NCBI RefSeq assembly: GCF_029227915.1
Contig: NC_079878.1
Coordinates: forward strand, 12,958,001-13,022,000
Source: Hydractinia symbiolongicarpus
Taxonomy: Eukaryota > Cnidaria > Hydrozoa > Anthoathecata > Hydractiniidae
Direction: 5' to 3'
DNA: 64,000 nt
Shown: positions 36,401 through 48,205 of the stretch, piece by piece
How the letters are laid out: the number at the start of each line of letters is the position of its first letter
Numbering within the stretch: the first letter of the stretch is position 1
Notes under the pieces: model-generated
The model's input: the letters and a program-made list of their open reading frames with translations, nothing else
The model's database searches: none
What the model was told of the DNA's origin: nothing
Made by a program: the position numbers and the translations under genes

Positions 36401-38969
36401 AGATCCTATGCGCAGTTTTTTAGACGATGAAAGATTTTTCAAAAGATCATTTGTACTTTGGTATTTGGTGTGAAATTGGTACTTGGACCAAATTTGAGGA
36501 CAGTAGCTAGGTTAAATAGTATATATACAAAGTGCATGTTTTATATCATAGGAAACCTGGAAAAAAGCCTAGTTACAAATATCATTTTATGGATTTTATT
36601 GGGTTTTTTAAATAAATTAATTTTTTGGTGGGAAAAGTTGATGTATTAGACGAACTTAGCTTGTATAATTTACAGCCAACTTACGAAAGCGATTTTTCTT
36701 ATCTGCGTAGGTACTTATCAAAAATTGTTTTCCTGGTTCCAAATATCTCTTAAATTTAGGTGGTCTAGTACCAAGTTTCTTGTGAATTGATTTCTTATAG
36801 GAGTATCGACAATATTGCGATGCAAAAGAATCTATAACCCTTCGATTTGATTAGAAACATACGCTATCAGAAAAACAATCGAGACAAATGTAAACATTAA
36901 AATTATATATACGTATGGTTAAACGAGACGTTTTGAGTGGACGGTATTGTTTAAAACCCAAAGTAAAGTGATAAAAAAATAAACAAAATAAAGCCACAAG
37001 AAATGTTTGAAAATTAAAAGTCAAATAAATATAAAAAATAAATACTGGTTATAAGCAGATGTAAAAATTATGTTAAATTATATTATATATATTTTGCATC
37101 TATATTTATAGTACTAATTTAATTTTAAATAGATTGCAATTAATGCCCTATAATTGAAGGGCGGTTTTATTATGTGGGCGGATCTCAGGGTGTAGTGTAG
37201 GTCACCTACAAATAAAATATTAAAAAAGGTCATTTTCAAAAACGATAAGGTAGTTAAGGTCCGCTTTTGAAAAGTAAATAAATGGTAATTTGAATATAAG
37301 CAAACAAACAAGCGATTAAATAAAAAAACAAATAAATAAACAAATTAAACATATGATATATCATAGGTAGGTAGGCATGAGTCATGTATGAGTGGGAGAA
37401 GGCCGTGTATTTCGCCATCGGCTTATCTTGTGGGGGAGAGACAGGCGTTTGTCACGATCTTCCCAACCAGTACGTAAAAGCAAAATGGTGGCACGTCTTT
37501 CTGTAAAACTGGATCGTGAAAAGCTCACAGTCATCTTTTTTTTAAAAGAGACGAGGCTGGCTGACAGTCTTTTTGTTGCAAAGATTTTAGTTAATCACTG
37601 TTTTGTTAAGCTCCCACTTTGAATCTACTGAAACTAGAAACAAAATATTTGTGTTTGTTATTGTATGTATTTGCTTATTGTTTGTTTTGTTTACATTTGT
37701 CCTAAAGGAGGTTTAGAGCGCGCCATTATGTCTAGTTGTATTGTCACGAATCGAGATGAAAATGGGCACAACGATCAAAATCGTGGGAAATGGCGGAATA
37801 ATCAGAGAAATATTTAAAATTTTCCCAAAATAGTTTTTGAATGAAGTTTTGGCAACACTGGCCCTGACTAGCTGTTCACGAATTTATTTTTTAGAATTTT
37901 ATCACGCTGATTTGTTTCCTTTGACGGGTGTCACGTGTGTTGATAGCGGTATTTTATTTATCTAATGCATTCACTCTCTTTAATCAATAATAAGCTGGGT
38001 CGGATCTTTTGTGTTTTTTATAGTATTTCTTTTATCTTTGAGTTTAGAGTAATACATGTTGCCGTAGAGGCACGGTATCTATTAGAAGAGCGCATGCATT
38101 GCTGGATATCACGATGTAAAAGAGTGCCAGACTCAGATGCATTTCAACTTCTTCCCCAGGGTTTTTAGGTTCTGTTTCAACACAAAGAACTTAAGGAGCC
38201 CTGGAGACAAGGTTGATGTATATCCACGACAGTTTGACTATGGAAAATAAATAAAAAGGCTAATATAGGTCAGCACAAGGACCAAGAAGATTTTGGGTTT
38301 GTATTTTACAGATTTTACGTGTCCCCTTGATGTTACTATGTTAGAATATCTAACTTCTGTTATTTCGAATCAGAAATTACAATTCTTAGTCCTTTGGTGC
38401 TACACAAAGTTTTAATACATCGCAAGATACGTAGATCGATAAACTTGATGAGATATTATGGCATTTAAACGATTAGTGAATTTTAACAATCCTTGAAAAA
38501 AAACGAGCTGGTCTTACTGGTGAGATAATCTCAGTTTATCTCTCTTGAAAACTTGACATCATTAAGGCCGATAACCACCGTGATCTTCCGCCCTAAGGAT
38601 TGCTCACACGGAAAAAAATTTAAGTGCGCTTACATGGGAAAAGTTTCTCGTATCCTCTTGTGATATACATTTCACATTCTTTTTCCATTACAGAAAGTGA
38701 AATCGACAAGTGTGGATTAATCAGTCATCCATGATTATCAAAGAATTGACATTGTGGATGATTTTCTATTCTGTTGTTGCATTAAAAGTTTGTTGTTATT
38801 GTTGTTGGTTTTTGTTGTCCTTCATGTCGGTGTCGTTGTTGTCAACAAGTTCTGACTAATGAAATAATTGTGTCCTTAGCGCAAACATACAGTTATCTCG
38901 TTTCTAGGTTTGTTTCTTAGGCCCAAAACCTGGGAAAGATACTCTACTGTTTTTATATGTATAGACTAG
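33425..38969. other. Region downstream of FoxA
   Basis: No gene recognised. The first few hundred bases are probably FoxA 3' UTR, with AATAAA at 33719-33724. The remainder is AT-rich with scattered chance ORFs, the longest (37392-37622, 76 codons) having no recognisable motif. Confidence 0.55.
33719..33724 (+). terminator. Candidate FoxA polyadenylation signal
   Basis: AATAAA about 295 bases after the FoxA stop. It is a plausible transcript end, but other AT-rich hexamers occur nearby. Confidence 0.4.
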
Positions 38970-39307
38970 TCAATAACCCATGAAAAAAACATCTTATTTT
39001 TTCTGTCTGTCCCCGAAAACCACGTCCTGTTACAGAAACACGAAATGCGATATATAAAGGACGGGCGACCCCGTGGATTTTTCCACGGGTTAACGGCTAT
39101 CTTTTTAATAATAGCCGTATTTTGTCTGTCTGTCCGTGATAGGCGAGTCCCGTGGATTTTTCCACGGGTTAACGGCTATCTATATTATAATACCCGTAAA
39201 AGTCTGTCCGTCTGTCAAGCAAAATGGTAACCACAGTAGGGAGACGCACGCTATGCGGTTTAAAAAAAACGGGCAAACCTGTGGATTTTCCACGGGCCAC
39301 CGACTAG
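38970..39307 (+). mobile_element. Three head-to-tail Helitron-like mini-elements
   Basis: Three units abut: about 38970-39099, 39100-39178 and 39179-39307. Each starts with TC followed by an AT-rich word, a (T/A)ACCCG or AGCCG word and CTGTCTGTCC-type repeats. Each ends with a GGGCRA word (GGCGAGT in the second), a hairpin with CCCGTGG/CCACGGG arms (39070-39089, 39149-39168, 39278-39296) and a short tail ending CTA or CTAG. The last unit ends CTAG followed by T; the first is preceded by ACTAG. TC at the 5' end, a 3' hairpin about 10 bases before CTAG and insertion next to T are Helitron hallmarks. The units carry no ORF, so they would need Rep/helicase from elsewhere. Confidence 0.65.
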
Positions 39308-41040
39308 TTTGACATGTTTTGTTCATCAGATTTTTGCCCGTTGTGGAGACCCTTACCACAAAGTACTGATTTGGGTATTTTTTTAAAGAGAATGTGAAAA
39401 ATTGTTGTTGTTGTTGTTATTATTTTTTTGTGTGGAGCAATGTATTTGTTCTTAATCAAGTTAAAATTTTCCATACCAGTTAAATGGCCTACGAAAAAAT
39501 CCACTTGCTTAGGGAGATAATCAACTTCTTGGATATATTGTGATAACGTCACTAATGGCTCAGATAGTATGCAAATTTCTCACTGTGTAGAGAGTGGAAT
39601 AATAACCAAAATTATGTATAGGATCGTGGGCACATTCAGGAAGAAGTAATTTGTACAAATTGTGTTGTTTGGAACTTGTTGTAAGAGTAAATAAACAAAT
39701 AGTCGAATCCAGCCACACACTTATGTTAAAATGTGTTTATTTGCTCGTCTCGATTGTTTCGTTATATCAACCTTGGAAGAAGAGATGAAGTTTACCTAAT
39801 CAAACCACGGCGCGAGACATTATTTATCTTTGCAAATATCTTGTGTAAAATGTGAAACATCTCAGGAGTTATCGTTCCTTCTGTTCAGTGTGTGGAAGTG
39901 ATACATGTTTTAGCTCTTTTGCAAAACTACTTGGAATCATGGTGGAACTGGTAACGATAAAGGATTGGCATCTTAAAATTTCAAATTCGCTAAATTCTTT
40001 TTCATTTCTAATTAAATATACTATATTATGATTTTTGGGAAAATGAATGATTCTTATTGACTAGTAAAAAAGATTGTATCATTAAAAGTAAAATATATTT
40101 TTATTAAGATTGACTGTTTATCAGCTAATTAAAATGCTTCATAATCGTCTCATCCACACATTTTTACCCAATGTTGAGCATTCTCCTGATGAGTGACCAA
40201 TCGTTTAAGCCAAATATTTCACTTTCAAATTTGTACCACAACACAAAGCTCTCGTACGACGGATAATAGTTCAACATTGATTGACAGATATTGATTAGAC
40301 TTTCAATCAAATTTTTTATAACAGTAGATAACTGTGTCATTTTTTGTCTAAGAAAATAGAAATTTTGATGAAAGTGTAAGAATAATATGTCTTGGAAGTA
40401 TTTCAGAAGATAGATGTTAATGCCACACGAGTAGAAATATTTTTTTAACCAGACATAGTGTGATGTTTCATACAATGGCTGCATTTTCAGGTAGAAATAG
40501 AGCTCCAATGAGACACTTATGTGGAAAAGACAATAGTAAGCCTATCATGCGTTAAGCTGAACTTGATGAGCATTTAGCAAAAAAAGAAAATGACCAATTT
40601 TTTTGCGTTATGTCAAAGAGAGCGGTTTTTTCTATCTTTGAAGTGATTTAAAGAGAAAAAATTTTGCGGTTTGAATTTAAAACCATTTTTGTAATTCGAC
40701 TCAAGCTTCATTTGTTTGAAAAAACTACAAGAAGTCACGACACACATTTTTTTGAAGTGGATAAAAAAAACTTCATTCAAATGAATTTATTTCTTTTTAC
40801 TGGTAAGATGATTATTTTACAGAACAAAAATGCATTACGACGATAACTTTTTAATTATGCCAGACGTTATAGAAAACGGTTTGAATAAATTCGTTCCTAA
40901 TAATTTACCGTAAAAGTTTGATCGTCAATGAAGGCATAACTTCCACCCTTAACCGTAGAAAGAACAAGCAAAAAAACAAAAACTAGTTAGGAAAAGATAT
41001 TGCAAAGAACTTAGTGTTGTGTGAGGACCTTTAAGTATCA

Positions 41041-41096
41041 CCTCTAATAAACACCGCCCCTCTAACAAGCGCCGCCTCTCTAACAAATGCCGTGGA
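41041..41096 (+). repeat. Three ~17-base tandem units (CTCTAAYAARCGCCG)
   Basis: Three consecutive degenerate units share CTCTAA-AA-A-RYGCCG. They resemble the AATAAGCGCC words of the fold-back repeat at 1970-2205. Confidence 0.5.
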
Positions 41097-41551
41097 GTTT
41101 AAAGAGGAAATACGCAACATCATTTATCAAAATAACACTTGTCATCACCTAGAAATCAAAAATTCATTTGTAGATGCTTCTCATATGGTTACAATTAGGA
41201 CCTGGGAACTATGTTGTTGTTCTTCAAATATAACAAGAAGCTGACAGGTAAATGACAACAGAAGATAATTTGGGGTAGATTATTGTGTCCATCTGGTCAC
41301 ATTACACATGTGTTACATAAGAGTTTATGAAACTTGACACATAGTTACATAAGTAAGCAAGGACTTCGTTTATTTATAGGTTCTAATGCGTTCAACACGC
41401 AGACTCCGCCTCTTAGCTTACGGTGGCATCAGTACCCCATATTAGGCTTTAGTAACTGAAAAATATAACAGGTTATTAATGTAATGGAGGAGAGAAGCGA
41501 TTCTTTTCTATCACAGGAAGGTTTATAAGGTTACTCATGACAACCAAATAC

Positions 41552-41680
41552 ACCTCCTTAAAGCGGATATCCTCTGAAGCAGACAACTCCTTAAGACGGA
41601 CAAATTCCTAATAAACACTTATAATAAAACATCTCAAAGAGGCCAGTCTAAAGCGGACATCTCCTTAAAGCGGCCAGTTC
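41552..41680 (+). repeat. Degenerate array of CTCCTTAAAGCGGACA units
   Basis: At least five imperfect 15-17 base units contain CTCCTTAAAGCGG, TCTGAAGCAGACA, CTCCTTAAGACGGACA, TCTAAAGCGGACA and CTCCTTAAAGCGGCCA. A further weak match lies near 41985. Probably the internal array of a dispersed repeat. Confidence 0.5.
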
Positions 41681-44569
41681 TTCCAGTTCCCGCACGGTTA
41701 TTTGTTCCAGAATTTACCTCGACAAAGAAATATATTGACCAACTGTATAAATTTGCAATTATTTTTAGTATTTTTATATTTTTCTACCCTACTACCTAAA
41801 ATGTCCAAACAAGTCTCTGTTTGGTAAAATGTTATTTTTTGGCCAAATTGTCTTTTAAAAATCTTCTTTGCCTAACTGTCGAGGGGAAAAGAATAATATG
41901 GGCATGCCTAATTTGATTTTCCACTTTGAAGTAGAATGTTTCCGCGTTTTTTTTTTACAAAAAAGGAAAACCTCTCCAAGGAGAACACCTCTCTAAAGCT
42001 ACTTCGAAAAACAAACAAGAATATTAAATAGACAGAATTTTTAGAAAATCAAACAGTCGATTTATTTTATCATTTTTAATTAATTCTATCAAGGTTTTAC
42101 TGGTTTCTTAACTTTACCAAGTACTTTCATACTTGGGGCTATGGACACACCAGATAGCAAATACGACATATTTTTGTTTACTTTGTTTAGGCGGGTGAAT
42201 TTCGGCGGAATTTAAAGGATGGGTGACCACGTGAAAGGAAGGAAAGGAAAACAATTAGCCTTTAAAATGTGTATGTGCGCGCATGGAGAAAAGAGTCGTG
42301 TTACGGACACACGGAACAGCAATGTAATATATTTTATTAACTTCGCTACTACGGGCTAATTTCATAGTTTGTTTTGTTATAGTGATTTGCATAATGAAAT
42401 GTAAAAAGAAATAAAAATATGTAAATTATGCGCGTTTATTTACATAAATTAATAAAACAAAGTTAACCACATTTTTTAACTGAAGTCACCAGTTATTAAA
42501 AAGATGCGAAAAGTGTTTCTAGCTTTATTAAATTCTGCATAAAACAAAGACGCAAGGTTTAGCAACTTTTCTAGAAGTAATTACAACACGTTTTGACGCC
42601 ATCACACGCACCTATCAATACTTTATACTTTATTTCACATATTCTTACTAATCATGATGCAGTGCTTAAACACCCAGCGCCCTCTCTTTTTCACATAAGC
42701 ATCTAGCATAAAGTTAAAGGCTTAAGAATTTCTTACTGGCGAAAATCGAGAGCGAAAATTATGAAATGGTGTTGCACAATGTAAGGAAAAAATTGTAACA
42801 GGGTGATTCTTTAGAGTGCAACATTTACGCATGTGATAATAAAATACGTTGAAATATTATCGTTATGCTGCGCATGCTTAATTCAGTTGCTTACGTAATT
42901 ATATTCTATATTATTAATAGCTGCATTTTCCTCTTCGCAGTTTGTAGATGTGCTGCAAATAAAGGACGGGCAAACCCATTGACTTATCCACGGAGTACCG
43001 ACAAAGACTACTTTTAAAATTTATTTGCTCCCTTTGGTGTCATGCTTGTCCCCAAAAATAGTTAAATTAACAAACACCTATGGCGCAAAGTTGTTAGACG
43101 CCCGACCATCTTTCTTTACGCTGAATCAACTAAATCGTAAAGGAAAGATATAGACTAGTCGTGAGCCTGTAAAAAAAAACACCCATCATGAAAAGCCGTT
43201 GTCGCAGCTACCATCTTGACGTAGAGATAAACAATGGGTGTTGGAGGACGATGCGTTGTCAGTGGAGTCAGCAGTCAGACTGCTTAAAGGTGGTATCTTT
43301 GATTAAAAATAAGCGGCTACCTTGAAAGAAATTAAATCTACATAAGTTCTTTATCAGAGTAAACAAAGCTTTACCAAATATATGATGACTGTACACTTTA
43401 TAACGAGACCTACATTAAAATGTTGGACTTTCATAGCACTGAAGTATATAGAGCTTATTTTTCGTTATAAATCAGCCTGTCCGATTTTTTTAAAAAATTT
43501 TCCTTTCGGTAATATCTTTGTTTTGGATTTTATTCAAGTGATAAGAAACATTTTTGCAATACAAACGAGGCGTTATTATGTCGGTATTTATTTCAGCTGT
43601 CATTGTAATGAATGTTCTACAGCTCGTGTTTGTAGAAAGATTAATATTCAAGCATAGTCTCTTTGACACGTCGGGTGATTATTTATGTATCAAAGTCTAC
43701 TCATAAAAATTAAGCTTTCAAAACAGGCTAGACCGAACTGTTATTGTTGCTTTGCACGGTACACCTAAACAAACTTCAAATAAGGGCAGTAGACTTACCG
43801 CGAAAGATAATTTTCACAGATTCCTCATTCCAGCTTAAGCCGGTTTCCTGATGGTTCAGCAAAGGTTTATTCTCGTCCCCAGGAATTCTTGTTTTTTGGA
43901 CTTCGAGCCGCCAAGTAAGCGCTAGTGGCTTTGACATCAGGCAACAAAACCTGGCCACGAGGATTGAAAATGTTAATGGCGTTAGAACATGTTTTTATCG
44001 CAGCCGAGTTTCAAATCTATTTTTGCTCTACAACAGAATTGCCTCGAAGGGATATTTATATAATCGGACCTTATTTAATGTGCATTTTAAGCGGGTCTAT
44101 ATTTTGCGAATGAAAGAATGTGCTGGAATAGTGCGCACTTTTAACCTTGGCCATTTTTAAAAGTTGAGATTTTGTAGCCTGCCGAGTGCGTTGTATTGGT
44201 CGATGCGTAAAAACGATACGTAAGAATTTGTTATTGTATGTTTCTTCAAGGCTATTCCTATTCAAAATTTATATTTTTATCGTGTGTCATATTGATTTGA
44301 CATCACTGCCACCAGTAACACAGGGAGCTCCAAAATTTAGGCTATTTTAAAAGTTGCCCACACACCTCCCTGCTCAAATAAACTCACGAATACAACAAAA
44401 TATATTTTTATAAAATCCTTGATAAAACACACCACTTTTTAAAGTGGGAGGAAGGAACAGATTCGGCTGAAAACACGACCAAAAAAAAATGGCGCGTCAA
44501 GATCTGCTTTTTTACGTGTATTTTTTGGAGTTTTAGGTAAATTTGCAAAATAAGTTCACTCATAACGTC

Positions 44570-44815
44570 AGGGAAATGATGATTCGCAAAAACAAAACAA
44601 CGCAAAATCTCAACACAAGGAATTTGATTTATTTATTACGTTTACAATAATTTATTTTGGTATTTAACGTAGTTTTTATTTCAATATCTATATTTTGACG
44701 ACTCGAATAAAAAATCTACCATCTTTTTGATTTGAACTCGCAAAAATAAATTTACGCATTTTTTTTTGTGAATAACTGACTCACAAAAATAAATCCACGC
44801 AAAACTTTTTCCTTG
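44570..44815. repeat. Repeat region with TCGCAAAAATAAAT words
   Basis: Two direct copies of YCRCAAAAATAAATYYACGCA (from 44738 and 44782) and related CGCAAAA words are spread over ~240 bases. The vocabulary is like the GCGAAA core of the element at 21171-21845, suggesting a decayed relative. No terminal repeats were seen. Confidence 0.35.
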
Positions 44816-47098
44816 AAAATGTTCCAATAAATCATAATTTTTATATTTTTATATTCGCAGGCGGAAACAGCCAAAAAGTTGAAGTTTTCTCAATTTCTCA
44901 TTCTTATTCTATTCCGAACGACAAATTTGATCATGTAATTTTTAAAAAAGTCAACAAGAGTAACAGTAAAGAAAGGGCGCATTCAAGGGAAAATATTTCT
45001 GCCTTATACGATTAATCTAACTTTTTGGAAATTTTCTAAAACAGCAAGTTTCTTTCGCAAACACTTTCTTCCCTTTTAAACTATGAATTATCAAGGGAAA
45101 TTCGGTTAACCATTCTAATAGCAACAACGACAATATGCCAGGTAAGGCTTTTGCTCCACCCCAAATACGTGTCATATTCCTAAGCGCATAGTGGACGCTG
45201 CTATAAAGAACATCACAACAGGATTAAACGCTCAAAGAACTCGCAGCAGTGCCTACGTATGGGTATTAAGGACTTTACAATAAATTTGACATCAGTCGGC
45301 CGTGACAGTGGTGCTTTTGCAGGTATATGGCGCCAAAAGATGCGTATTTTTTTACCACGGTGGTGTTAAAATTCAAAATGTTCGGCCAACAACCAGCATT
45401 ACTAGAATGACAGTCAAAAGAGAATTGTAATGATGCTTCTAAGACGCAATCAAATGAAATTATTCGTTTATTGACAGTTAATGTTCATTTTCATTTGCCT
45501 ATGGCAGAAAAACTAAATTGTCGGACGAGCCACATACAAGTCACCACGAACCATTATAAAAGTGACACGAGGAACCACGAGCCACAAACCTTTTTATATA
45601 GTTTAGTACTCTTGAAATATAAAACTTGTTTAGAAAAATTTGAAGCACAGCGGGAATTAATTTCTGCTCATGAGCAAAAAGAGATTTTGAGTTTTTTGTG
45701 TTATAGCGAAAATGCAACAAAAGGTAAAAAAAATAAGGTCCAAATTAGTCTAAAAATGAAAACTGTTGTGTTTATGACAAAACTTGTATTGACAAAATGT
45801 TGATCACGATGACTTCATTTCCACACCTAATTTTAAATGAAAGCAGATCAGGAATGAAAATTTAGTTTCTAAACTATTTCGCAATTTAAGGTGTTTTTGC
45901 TAGTTACGTTTTCCAATGTAATCGAAACATAGAGTTTAGAAGATTGCATTTGTTCCACTATGAGCAAAATAACAACAGTAAGCGTGTTATACAACAACAA
46001 AACCACATAAACTACGAAATACTACATAGTTAATAATACAGTTTCGTATAATAAAAAGGAAAATTAATTGTACCTTCAAAATATGTATACAAAAAAAATA
46101 CCAAAACTCTCATTAATAGCTTCAAAATAAATCATGCGTAAAGTTACATAGATGTCAATATATAAATAAATGATCTAATTAACTAAAAAGAGGTACAGGT
46201 TTGAAATCTTAAAACAGTCACAGATGTTTTTAGTCTTAGGTCAAAGGGGTAGGAAAACGTTTTCTTGGTAATTCATTGAAAGTTATTCTGCACGATGTAA
46301 CAAAAAAAACAGGATTCAGAAAAACGACTTTCATTCTTTCTCTCTTTCAAAGATAAGATTGGGTTGAAAAGTCAAATAGACTGTTAATAAATTCGAGTTG
46401 CGAACTCCTTACAAGTCAAGGGTGCGACAAATTGCACTTAAGTGCAGTAAATACATACACTGTGAAAGAAAGTAGAAAAAGAATGTTGGCTGTAATTTTT
46501 ATTAAAATATTTAATTTTATGTTTCTGAATTTTCTTTTTTCTGATACTATAATATATTTATATTTCTTCGTAATTTTTGTAGGGTTCTTTTTGTAGGGTT
46601 TAAAACTTTACAGGAAAAGTAAAATGGTGTGTTAATCTTTTGTAACAAAACCCTTTTTTTACTGTAAAAGTTTCGCTACAAGCTTCGGAATGTTGCTGTG
46701 ACTTTTTAGCTCGCTAGTGAACACTTGTATGAATCTAAAAACCCAAAACGCTGCGATAACATAGCTGAGCAAACTTTTGCTGGAATTTTTTACATTATTG
46801 TAATCGCGATGATGTGAAGAATCTGGATGTTCCCATTGTACAGTGTTTTATTTTTCTCCGTATATTCATACACAGCCTTTCGAAACGATATTATAAAAAC
46901 AAGTTAAAATATACAACGTGTCTATACACATGAATGTGTAAAAACGGCGCATTAGATGAAATTTAGATAAAAACAAAACGTAAACAGAATATAATGCGAA
47001 ACATATTAATGCCTCAAGGTTGTGCCACGACAAAGGAACAAGAGGCAAAGATCTTTTGAAGAAGTATCCACAGTTTTTAAAGGCGTCAATATATAGAC

Positions 47099-47850
47099 AT
47101 GGACGCAAATTCATCGAGGACAATGCGCAACAGGCTAATTAATACCCGTGACCGTGTTGGGATACCGAGAAAATTAAACAAACGCTTTGTGGAAATACTG
47201 AAATTTAGGGAAGACGTTGGATCGTTTACAATCAACAGGTTGCATGAAGTATCTGGCATCAGAAAAAGCATGTACTACGAGACAGTGGAGAGGTTTCTAC
47301 GCTTAATGAGGTACCACTACTTCCGGTTAAAAGGGTTTTTTTACCAGGAAACGATTTGTGCCTACATTGAAGTTTGCAAAGAAGGTAAAACACATGCCAA
47401 TATCCAACTAGTTCCTGCTATTTTGATGCTGTCGGTTTTTAACATAAATACAACGACACGCTTGATAAAAACAGTGGCGTGAAGGACGATAGCAGTCATT
47501 TCGAGTCAAGTGAAAAATGTTTACACTTCATGGTCACCATAGCGTATGGAGAAGCCGTCAGACTTAGTAAGCAGTTTGGAAAATTAAAAAAGAAATGTTT
47601 GTAAACTTTGTTAAGGTAACATTCACCTTCAACCTTTCGAAACAGTGACAATCCGACGGCAAACCTTTTCCTTCAAGGCGGAGACCCGAGTCAGAACAAC
47701 AAAAAAGGCTTTATTGCATTTAAGAATGTTGGTGCAACAATATTTGCCATACCGAAGAGAAGTCCAGATATGAATCCCGCCAAAAACGTCTTCAATTACA
47801 TAAAAAACGAGCAGCCACTGGAGCAGAACATAACCTTCGAAACTTAAACA
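47099..47850 (+). pseudogene. Decayed Tc1/IS630-type transposase
   Basis: The first 127 codons form one frame beginning with a helix-turn-helix-like region (EDVGSFTINRLHEVSGI) and a GYxY-like segment, as in the DNA-binding half of Tc1/IS630 transposases. After the stop near 47480 the similarity goes on in other frames. HFMVTIAYGEAV lies near 47530, FLQGGDPSQN near 47670-47700 and RSPDMNPAKNVFNYIK near 47760-47810. These match the second and third catalytic blocks of the DDE/D domain (usual forms FLQDGDPSQN and SPDLNPIEN). The glutamate of the last block is Lys here. Several stops and frame changes make it inactive. Terminal inverted repeats were not found. Confidence 0.75.
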
Positions 47851-48105
47851 ATTTTGGAGTCACGTAAAACAGGTGGATGTGCGAAATAATAAAAGCTGGT
47901 GGGAAAAGGATAACGTATTAAACTTTAGTTGGAATTTAGATAGTATGATAAATACGATAAGATTGTGAAGAAAAAAAATGACAAAGAAAGATTACACGAC
48001 TTCTTCAAACAGTATACAGTGATAGAGAAATTTAAAAAAAAAATTGTATCTGGAAAGTCATAAAAGTTTAGTCCAAATAGGATTTCGATCTTTACTTCAG
48101 AAGAA

Positions 48106-48205
48106 GTACCCTGAAGTTTCAAATGATGAAAACGTACCCTGCAGTTGCGAATAATGAAGTGCTGTGACGTTGCAAATGATAAAAATGTACCCTGAAATTG
48201 CAAGT
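48106..48205 (+). repeat. ~28-base tandem repeat, about 3.5 copies
   Basis: Units start GTACCCTG(A/C)AGTT at 48106, 48134 and 48187. A diverged third unit lies near 48161 (GACGTTGCAAATGAT). Consensus is about GTACCCTGAAGTTGCAAATGATGAAAAT, with period 26-28. Confidence 0.65.

Larger units (their letters stand above)
39308..47098. other. Gene-poor region with short repeat arrays
   Basis: No host gene recognised. It holds degenerate short-unit arrays at 41041-41100 and 41552-41680, a decayed Helitron-like end near 42960-43010 (GGACGGGCAAACCC, then CCACGG and GACTA) and a TCGCAAAAATAAAT repeat region at 44570-44815. ORFs of 60-115 codons (40164-40508, 45471-45803 and others) show no recognisable family. 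Confidence 0.55.

Noticed and set aside
41041-41680. CRISPR-like or regulatory array
   Set aside because: Units are short, degenerate and directly adjacent without unique spacers, and the genome is a eukaryote's.
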